From Bacteroidales bacterium (lineage in GTDB: Bacteria; Bacteroidota; Bacteroidia; Bacteroidales; F082): 41,546 nucleotides of DNA. Below, in pieces: positions 35,599-41,546 of this stretch. The first letter of the stretch is position 1. The number at the start of each line of letters is the position of its first letter. The stretch spans positions 1-41,546 of the forward strand of contig JAUXMV010000059.1 in assembly GCA_030683155.1 (NCBI GenBank). Direction: 5' to 3'. The notes under the pieces are model-generated. The model saw only the letters and a program-made list of their open reading frames with translations. It did no database searches and was not told the origin of the DNA. A program made the position numbers and the translations under genes.

Positions 35599-36965
35599 AA
35601 ATACTAATGGTTCGTCCAAAACCTTCTCCGGAAACTATCGGTTTGCAACATTTAATGGTTGTTGAGCCTTTAGAATTGGAAATTTTGTGTGCTTTAAAAC
35701 GCGATTCCGATTCGGTCGTAATTGTAGATATGATTCTCGAAAAAAGAACTTTCGAATCATTTGTAATTGAACATAAGCCTGATATTTTGTGTGTTACAGG
35801 TTATATTACCAATGTTTCAACCATTGTTTCTTACTGCAAATCGGCAAAAAAGATATCTGATAAGATAATAACTGTTGTTGGTGGTGTTCATTGCGAGGTT
35901 TGCCCCGAAGATTTTGAGCACGAATCAATTGATTTCAGGGTGGTTCGCAATGCTGCTGTAATATTTACTGATTTACTCAATCATATAGACAAAAAAACGG
36001 AGCTTCCGAAAGGTGTTTTTCGCAAAGAAGATTCACTTGTCAATACGACACTTCCCCCCTATAATTTCAGCATCCCTTTTCCGGATAGAAACTCCGTTGC
36101 CCAATATCGCGATAAGTATTTTTACATTTTTCACAATAAAGTTGCACTGATAAAAACATCATTTGGTTGTCCTTATCAATGCTCATTTTGTTTTTGCCGA
36201 ATCATCACCGAAGGGAAATACCATCAAAGACCTTTGAATGAAATAATCCATGAGCTTGAACAGATTAAAGAAACAGAAATATATATTGTTGACGACGATT
36301 TTTTATTCGATAGAAAATGGCTGCAATCCTTTATATCAGAGATAAAAAAGAGAAACATCCGCAAACATTTTTTGGTATATGGCCGCGCCGATTTTATTGC
36401 AAAGAATTTTGATATCATGCACGAATTGGCTCAAATTGGTTTACAAACTGTGATCGTTGGTTTTGAAAGTTTTTCAGATAAAGAATTGAACAATTACAAC
36501 AAGAATATTTCGGTTGAAATGTACAAGGAAACCATGGCTGTGCTCCATCGCGAAAAGATTGATGTGTTTGCAACCATCATTATTCCTCCCGATTGGGACA
36601 AAAGTGATTTTAAAAATATGGTTGCTGTAATAAAATCATTGGGAATTCATTTTGTAAACCTGCAACCTTTAACGCCTTTGCCAAAAACTGAAGTCAGTTT
36701 CCCTGAAGAACAGATCATTATTGACAAACGAAACTATCCGCAATGGGATTTGGCTCATATTTCGGTTCAACCAACAAAACTATCTGTTGCTGAATTCTAT
36801 CAGGAAATATTAAATGCTTACAATTCAATTTTATACAGCCCAAGAGTTCTATGGAAGTATCTCACCACTTATCGCCCTGCAATGCTTTTTAAAATGCTCA
36901 TTGGCGGTTATAGAGTGACAAAACAGTATAAAAAGAAAATTAAAGAAGCCGAAAAACATGCCTAA
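35595..36965 (+). CDS. B12-binding radical SAM enzyme (1)
   Basis: A 456-residue cytoplasmic enzyme. Residues 1 to about 140 resemble the cobalamin-binding Rossmann domain of BchE-type proteins (IVDMILE; VTGYITNVSTIVSYC; TVVGGVHCEV), with no DxHxxG motif, as is common for this class. The [4Fe-4S]-SAM cluster motif is Cys192-x3-Cys196-x2-Cys199 in SFGCPYQCSFC. VDDDFL and a later VGFESFSDKEL complete the radical SAM barrel. Such enzymes do methylations, cyclisations or other C-C chemistry at unreactive carbons. It overlaps the next gene by 8 nt. It is less like the other two radical SAM proteins of the operon than they are like each other. Confidence 0.9.
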   Translation: MKILMVRPKPSPETIGLQHLMVVEPLELEILCALKRDSDSVVIVDMILEKRTFESFVIEHKPDILCVTGYITNVSTIVSYCKSAKKISDKIITVVGGVHCEVCPEDFEHESIDFRVVRNAAVIFTDLLNHIDKKTELPKGVFRKEDSLVNTTLPPYNFSIPFPDRNSVAQYRDKYFYIFHNKVALIKTSFGCPYQCSFCFCRIITEGKYHQRPLNEIIHELEQIKETEIYIVDDDFLFDRKWLQSFISEIKKRNIRKHFLVYGRADFIAKNFDIMHELAQIGLQTVIVGFESFSDKELNNYNKNISVEMYKETMAVLHREKIDVFATIIIPPDWDKSDFKNMVAVIKSLGIHFVNLQPLTPLPKTEVSFPEEQIIIDKRNYPQWDLAHISVQPTKLSVAEFYQEILNAYNSILYSPRVLWKYLTTYRPAMLFKMLIGGYRVTKQYKKKIKEAEKHA

Positions 36966-38280
36966 GATACTTTTCATACAACCTACGCAATATGCCGAAA
37001 ACGGCAAGCTTTGCAAACAACGAAAGATTAATCTTCCGGGCCTGGTTTTTCCGCTTTTGGCAGCTTATACGCCATCGCATTGGGAGGTAGAACTTCTTAT
37101 CGAAGTTGTTGATGAAATCAATTTCGACGCTAAAGCTGACATCGTAGCCATTGGAAGTATGGGACATGCCACTTTTAGGGGGCTTGAAATTGCTGCAGAA
37201 TTTAAGAAACGTGGCAAAACAGTTGTTATGGGTGGCTATATGGCATCTATAGCATACAAGGAAGCGATGAAACACGTCGATTCGGTTATTATTGGAGATG
37301 CTGAAATATCATATCCAAAAATGTTGCAGGATTTTGAGAAAAATGGTACCGTTAAACCCTTATACAACCATCCGATTCATGAACTAAAAAACCTGGCTGT
37401 TCCTCGTTACGATCTGCTTACGCAAAAGAAGATTGGAGCCATGTTGCCCGTTCAGGCCGGACGTGGCTGCACCTTTACTTGTTCGTTCTGCTCAATTGCC
37501 TGTTTGTATGAAGGCAAATATTTATTTCGCCCGGTTGATGAGGTAATTCGAGATATTAAAGAGGTCAAACGCCTCGGATTTAAACGATTCTATTTAATCG
37601 ACGATAATATTGTTTCAAATCCAAAGTATCTTAAAGAGCTGTGCGAAAAAATCAAGCCTTTAAAGATGAAATGGGCAAGTCAATGTGCAATTCATTTGGC
37701 AAAAAATGCTGAATTACTGAAAACAGTTCGAGATTCCGGTTGCGATTTAATGAGCTTTGGTGTGGAAAGCATTCAGCAAGATGCCATTGACAGCCTCGAC
37801 AAACCCTGGTTAAAGGCCAACGAACACGAGCAAAACATCAAAATCCTTACTCAATCAGGAATAACTGTTAGCACTGAGATGATTATTGGAACTGATTTTG
37901 ATACCGAGGACTCTATTCGTGAAACTTACAACTTTATTTATCGAAACAGAATACCTATTCCGCGTTTTTATATTTTAACTCCAGTACCAGGCACCGACTT
38001 ACATACAACACTCAGGCATCAAGGGCGAATGTTAACCGATGATCTTCGGCTATTTGATGGAACGCGATGTGTACATATTCCAAAAATGATTGAGCCGGAT
38101 AAACTTACCGAAATGTATTGGTGGCTCAACAACAAGGTTTTTTCTATGAAAAGCATATTTCATCGTGTGCTTTTTAACGGAAAACTATGGAGAAACCCCA
38201 GCATGGTGATGTTTTCATTGGCCATAAACTTTCATTACAGACATTATGTAAGAAGAAAAATAACCCCAAATATATTTTAG
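36958..38280 (+). CDS. B12-binding radical SAM enzyme (2)
   Basis: A 440-residue enzyme with a B12-binding domain at residues 1 to about 140 (VAIGSMGHATFRGLEIAAEF; VVMGGYMAS; DSVIIGDAE) and the radical SAM motif Cys171-x3-Cys175-x2-Cys178 in GRGCTFTCSFC. The barrel includes FYLIDDNIVSNPKYL, WASQCAIHLAKNAELLKTVR and LMSFGVESI, and a later EMIIGTDFDTEDSIRETYNF. The C-terminal part (about 340-440) has LTPVPGTDLHTTL and a basic end. The next gene starts at the base after its stop. Close relative of enzyme 3 in the operon. Confidence 0.92.
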   Translation: MPKILFIQPTQYAENGKLCKQRKINLPGLVFPLLAAYTPSHWEVELLIEVVDEINFDAKADIVAIGSMGHATFRGLEIAAEFKKRGKTVVMGGYMASIAYKEAMKHVDSVIIGDAEISYPKMLQDFEKNGTVKPLYNHPIHELKNLAVPRYDLLTQKKIGAMLPVQAGRGCTFTCSFCSIACLYEGKYLFRPVDEVIRDIKEVKRLGFKRFYLIDDNIVSNPKYLKELCEKIKPLKMKWASQCAIHLAKNAELLKTVRDSGCDLMSFGVESIQQDAIDSLDKPWLKANEHEQNIKILTQSGITVSTEMIIGTDFDTEDSIRETYNFIYRNRIPIPRFYILTPVPGTDLHTTLRHQGRMLTDDLRLFDGTRCVHIPKMIEPDKLTEMYWWLNNKVFSMKSIFHRVLFNGKLWRNPSMVMFSLAINFHYRHYVRRKITPNIF

Positions 38281-39579
38281 ATGAAAATAACACTAATAAA
38301 ACCTGGTTTAGGCCATATTATTTCGGGTTATAATTTGAACGAAGGGAGTATGGAGCCTCTGCAATTGGCTATAATTGCAGGACTTGTAAATGAACCTGAC
38401 CATGCAATTATGTATGACGACAGACTCGAACCAATTCCGTTTGACGAAGAAACCGATTTGGTTTGCATTACGGTCGATTCCTTTAGTGCAGGCAGGGCAT
38501 ATGAGATTGCGGAAGAATATAAAAAGCGAGGCGTTAAGGTTGTCCTTGGCGGAATGCATGTTTCTTTGTTGCCAAACGAAGCTACACAATATGCTGATTC
38601 TATTGTGGTTGGCGATGTGGAACCAATATGGAATCAGCTCCTTCAGGACGTAAAACAAAATAAACTTCAAAAAAAATATTCTGCTCCATTCGGTCTTCCT
38701 CAAGACGGCTATTTTCCTAACAGAGATATTTTCAAAGGAAAAAAGTACCTGCCAGTATCGCTCATGCAGTTTAGCCGCGGATGTAAGTTTAATTGCACAT
38801 TCTGCTCTGTATCTCAATTCTTTAAGCATTCACACAAATGCAGAAAACTAGAAGATGTTTTATTCGAAATTGAAAGGGACAAACTTAAAACCATCTTATT
38901 TGTCGACGACAATATGGTTTCGAATAAAGAAGCGCTTAAAGTTTTTCTGCGCGAACTAATTCCTTTAAAAGTCAAGTGGGCAAGCCAATCGAGTGTTGAC
39001 ATGGTAAACGATAAAGAGTTACTCAAGCTTATGGCTGATAGCGGATGTGTGGGTAATCTGATAGGCTTTGAATCCATCAATATCAATACCCTAAAATGGT
39101 TTAATAAATCCCCTAACATCCGTGATTTTAATAATTACAAAGAGGTATTAGAAGTTTTCAGAGATTATGGCTTTTTAACCTGGGCCAGTTTCATGATTGG
39201 AAACGATTTCGATACCATTGATACTGTTGAGAAAACAGTTGATTTTGCCATTAAAAACAAGTTTACACTTTCATTCTTTCATGTTTTAATGCCGTATCCC
39301 GGAACGCAGATTTATGAGCAGTTTAAACGAGAAGATCGTTTGCTCTATGATGGACATTGGTGGAATCATCCCGACTACAGATATAATCAGGCTGCATTTA
39401 AACCCAAATTAATGACTTCAGAACAATTAAGTGAAGCAACGATAAAAGCAAACAAAGATTTTTACAGTGTTTCTTCCATTTCCCATCGTTTGTTTGACAG
39501 AAAAACCAATATGCGAAACCTCGTCAATTTCATGGTTTACAGTCGATTCAATTATGTGCTTCGAAAAACGAGTATTTAG
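38281..39579 (+). CDS. B12-binding radical SAM enzyme (3)
   Basis: A 432-residue enzyme with a B12-binding domain (residues 1 to about 140; CITVDSFSAGRAYEIAEEY, VVLGGMHVS, DSIVVGDVEPIW) and the cluster motif Cys168-x3-Cys172-x2-Cys175 in SRGCKFNCTFC. VDDNMVSNKEALK, WASQSSVDMVNDKELLKLMA, LIGFESI and ASFMIGNDFDTIDTVEKTVD align with enzyme 2, and LMPYPGTQIYEQF matches its LTPVPGTDLHTTL. No functional class (for example methylase) can be assigned from the motifs. It is the last gene of the tightly packed operon. Confidence 0.92.
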   Translation: MKITLIKPGLGHIISGYNLNEGSMEPLQLAIIAGLVNEPDHAIMYDDRLEPIPFDEETDLVCITVDSFSAGRAYEIAEEYKKRGVKVVLGGMHVSLLPNEATQYADSIVVGDVEPIWNQLLQDVKQNKLQKKYSAPFGLPQDGYFPNRDIFKGKKYLPVSLMQFSRGCKFNCTFCSVSQFFKHSHKCRKLEDVLFEIERDKLKTILFVDDNMVSNKEALKVFLRELIPLKVKWASQSSVDMVNDKELLKLMADSGCVGNLIGFESININTLKWFNKSPNIRDFNNYKEVLEVFRDYGFLTWASFMIGNDFDTIDTVEKTVDFAIKNKFTLSFFHVLMPYPGTQIYEQFKREDRLLYDGHWWNHPDYRYNQAAFKPKLMTSEQLSEATIKANKDFYSVSSISHRLFDRKTNMRNLVNFMVYSRFNYVLRKTSI

Positions 39580-40432
39580 CATGAGAAACCCTATGGTGGG
39601 ATGAATATTTCAATAATTGTTTAGTTTTTCGGGGGACTAACAGTTTTGGCCATAGACGCAGGATAATTGTGTACGAAGGAGGCAGATTTAATTCTGCTGA
39701 AGAACTTCTAATCAGAGCTTGTCTTTAAAAAGTCCGATGGTTGCGTTATACACGTCATTTATGCCAGTCATCCGGAATTTTTCGGGGCTACAGACATTTA
39801 TTCATCGCAGGCTTTGACGTCAAGCTTTAAATTTCAAGCACTACATATTAATAGATATACACTAATCAATAATAGTCCAAATATTGAACCTTTATGCAAG
39901 ATTCCATAAGGGCGGGCTAAAGCATTGAGAAGCTTATAAAACCATGCAGCGAAGGCAAAATGAGGTGCTCAAAACGCTGAGCTTATGTTTTGTAAAAGCC
40001 GGCTTTTGGTGTCAGTCAGGAATCTAAATGAAAGGATCATAATAAATGGGTTCTTCAGCAGCCTTCAACGCCTTTTAATCAATGAATCAATTGTTATTAA
40101 AAGTGATAGAGGAGTAGATACAACTTAAGAATAGATTCATTTTACCAAATGATAGTGACGAATTTTTTTCATTTTTTACCTTGGAAAGATTGTTAAGCAT
40201 TACTTAATATGAAAATATTCTTTGAAAATGAATTGAAAGATTTCAATAATTTCAATAAATCATTGAATATTAATTGAGTAATAAATATTTCTTGCATTAA
40301 CTCATAGCAATAATTAACTTTCCTTTTTCGTTTTGACAACTAAGTTTACCGAGCCCAACAGCAGTGGTTGGTTTCAACAGAAAGGAATCCTGTAATTGAC
40401 AATTTTTCAAAGTGCAAACCTGAGGATGCATT
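39580..40432. other. 853-nt region without a convincing gene
   Basis: The stretch after the last radical SAM gene has stops in all frames. The longest readable runs are about 65 codons with no usable start (39712-39909) and a 27-codon ATG ORF (39944-40027). The palindrome AAAAGCCGGCTTTT at 39994-40007 is perfect. The right part (about 40140-40330) is strongly AT-rich with repeated ATTTCAATAA. No exact TAnnTTTG box precedes the ABC genes; TAAGTTTA at 40341-40348 is one base off. No terminator is seen after 39579. It may be a decayed locus. Confidence 0.55.
39944..40027 (+). CDS. Possible 27-residue small ORF
   Basis: Runs from an ATG to a TAA, giving MQRRQNEVLKTLSLCFVKAG and seven more residues (27 in all, with two Cys). 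No Shine-Dalgarno site (normal in this phylum) and no promoter. It lies between the radical SAM operon and the ABC pair, where a precursor peptide might sit, but there is no double-Gly leader or core repeat. It could be chance. Confidence 0.15.
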   Translation: MQRRQNEVLKTLSLCFVKAGFWCQSGI

Positions 40433-40732
40433 ATGCGAGCGATACGATTAATCTTCACCTTCTATAAATCTTTTGCGTTTGCAAGCTTGTTGATCACAAT
40501 GGCTTGTGTAAGTATCATTTACAAATCCGGGATTAGTGCTTTTACTGTATTATTTTGGTTTAAGATCGTTACATTGGGTTTGATTTTCGCCTATCTCCAC
40601 AGCTTCAAAAAGGATGTGTACTACTACTTCATAAATTTGGGATTAACAAGAAAGCACCTTTGGGTTGCGTCTCTTTCTTTTGACTTTTTATTGTTTCTGA
40701 TACTAATAACCCTCACATTGAAAATCAGATGA
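40433..40732 (+). CDS. Small membrane protein, probable partner of the ABC ATPase
   Basis: A 99-residue inner-membrane protein with three predicted transmembrane segments (about 12-32, 38-56 and 75-97; FASLLITMACVSIIYKSGIS, TVLFWFKIVTLGLIFAYL, FDFLLFLILITLTL). It overlaps the ATPase gene by 4 nt (ATGA), so the two should form a complex. It is far too small to be a normal ABC permease, and probably oligomerises or works with another membrane protein. No specific family is recognised. The ATG at 40433 follows the 853-nt gap. Confidence 0.7.
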   Translation: MRAIRLIFTFYKSFAFASLLITMACVSIIYKSGISAFTVLFWFKIVTLGLIFAYLHSFKKDVYYYFINLGLTRKHLWVASLSFDFLLFLILITLTLKIR

Positions 40733-41394
40733 CAAATATTCTCGAAGTTGATAGTGTCATTCTGCAGTTCGATTTGAACAGGGTTTTGCAAGATGTTTAT
40801 CTAAAATGTGAAACAGGAAAAGTGACCGGATTGTTAGGCAGAAATGGAGCCGGCAAGTCATGTTTGATGAAAATGATGTACGGAGAACTTAACACCAATG
40901 ATAAATCCGTCCGTATAAACAGCAACACATTCGTTAATGCCTATCGCTCACCAAAAGACATGAGGTACCTGCCTCAAAATAATTTTATCCCACTATCCCT
41001 TTCATTAAAAAGGATTTTTTTTGATTATAAACTAGACTTTGCCGATTTTAAAATCAACTTTCCTGCGTTCGAAAAATTTTACAAGTCCAAACTCATTCAT
41101 CTATCAGGTGGAGAAAGACGTATTGTTGAGATTTATATAATCCTGGCTTCTAAAACCAAATTTTGCATGCTGGATGAGCCATTTTCTCATGTTATGCCAA
41201 TACACGTTGACACAATTAAGAAATTAATTTTGCGCGAAAAGAAAAATAAAGGAATTATACTAACCGACCACATGTACAAACATATTATTGATATATGTGA
41301 CAATTTATATGTCATCAACAATGGCAAAACCTACTTGACGAATAGCCTTCAAGATCTGGAAACACTGGGTTATGCCAGAATAAATGATGATTGA
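40729..41394 (+). CDS. ABC transporter ATP-binding protein
   Basis: A 221-residue ATPase with complete motifs: Walker A GRNGAGKS at 37-44, Q-loop Gln83 (LPQNN), signature LSGGER at 125-130, Walker B FCMLDE at 145-150 and the H-loop His181 in LTDH. The substrate is not evident from the motifs. Translationally coupled to the small membrane protein by a 4-nt overlap. It could export the product of the upstream operon, but it has an 853-nt gap and no shared promoter that I can see, so this link is weak. Confidence 0.93.
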   Translation: MTNILEVDSVILQFDLNRVLQDVYLKCETGKVTGLLGRNGAGKSCLMKMMYGELNTNDKSVRINSNTFVNAYRSPKDMRYLPQNNFIPLSLSLKRIFFDYKLDFADFKINFPAFEKFYKSKLIHLSGGERRIVEIYIILASKTKFCMLDEPFSHVMPIHVDTIKKLILREKKNKGIILTDHMYKHIIDICDNLYVINNGKTYLTNSLQDLETLGYARINDD

Positions 41395-41412
41395 TTGTGT
41401 AATATCTCCAAC

Positions 41413-41445
41413 AAAAAAGGGGAGCCATCCGGCTCTCCTTTTTTT
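41413..41445. terminator. Bidirectional Rho-independent terminator
   Basis: Arms at 41413-41426 and 41431-41444 make a 14-bp stem with one G-U pair and an ATCC loop. A-runs on one side and T-runs on the other make it work in both directions. It lies 19 nt after the ABC ATPase stop and 30 nt from the stop of the convergent T9SS gene. Confidence 0.9.
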
Positions 41446-41474
41446 AGCATATAAGCTTTACGCTTTTTCGAAGA

Positions 41475-41546
41475 TTATTTCACGATGGTAGCACGTTTTG
41501 TAACAATGCCTTCGCTGGTAACGATGCGCAGCATGTAAACGCCTGC
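41475..41546 (-). CDS. T9SS-sorted protein, C-terminal end only (partial)
   Basis: The last 23 codons and stop of a gene entering from beyond the window on the minus strand. The peptide AGVYMLRIVTSEGIVTKRAT then IVK is the final strand pair of a type A C-terminal sorting domain (compare NGLYIVEVKN...RQKLIVKH in the HmuY-like protein). The protein is therefore a T9SS cargo; its main body is outside the window. Confidence 0.8.
   Translation of the reverse strand, partial: AGVYMLRIVTSEGIVTKRATIVK

Noticed and set aside
38308-38829. 173-residue minus-strand ORF
   Set aside because: It is fully antisense to the third radical SAM gene, whose motifs are unmistakable.
39712-39909. 65-codon start-less open frame after the radical SAM operon
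   Set aside because: It has no ATG, and an open run of this length is plausible by chance; noted only in the region description.

Overview
The window is from a Bacteroidota genome, probably Bacteroidales-like. The support is lineage-typical gene content: type IX secretion (T9SS) sorting domains on three proteins, a gingipain-family C25 peptidase, HmuY-type proteins beside a TonB receptor, and the Bacteroidota promoter form TTTG-N(18-22)-TAnnTTTG upstream of several genes. Shine-Dalgarno sites are generally absent. Genes are close-packed in the first 27 kb and looser afterwards.

Layout. 1-699: 3' end of a 23S rRNA, a 5S rRNA and a strong terminator. 754-5913: a small DUF2892 membrane protein, then a surface-carbohydrate group made of a flippase, a formyltransferase/GINT-like fusion, and a divergent asparagine-synthase-like protein that lacks the glutaminase cysteine. 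5943-10971, minus strand: HHH protein, NSS transporter, beta-carbonic anhydrase, MacB/FtsX-type permease and uracil phosphoribosyltransferase. 11289-15819: a HmuY-type acquisition operon in which two paralogous HmuY-like proteins, one a lipoprotein and one T9SS-secreted, flank a TonB-dependent receptor. 16048-18645: a hypothetical protein, flavodoxin, and a coupled pair of LuxR-type regulator and hemerythrin (RIC/ScdA-like). 18698-22071: a GT28-like glycosyltransferase, dprA and a degenerate PrsW-like protein. 22072-27204: a 1710-residue secreted C25 peptidase with four Ig/PKD-like repeats. 27580-32006: an outer-membrane barrel protein, an orphan ORF, a GNAT acetyltransferase and a CPA2 antiporter.

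The most unusual part is 32361-39579. Six genes overlap or abut (4, 1, 4, 8 and 0 nt) downstream of a good promoter and a leader of about 185 nt. They encode a fold-type-III PLP decarboxylase homologue, two different GNAT-fold acyltransferases (YghO-like and FemAB-like), and three cobalamin-binding radical SAM enzymes. There is no NRPS, PKS or recognised precursor peptide. The decarboxylase homologue has Met where the PLP lysine should be, and other catalytic positions are also changed, while its phosphate-binding motifs are kept. I read this as a candidate undescribed small-molecule or lipid pathway; the product cannot be told from sequence. After an 853-nt stretch with no convincing gene come a minimal ABC pair (a 99-aa membrane protein and an ATPase), a bidirectional terminator, and the C-terminus of another T9SS cargo protein running off the window on the minus strand.
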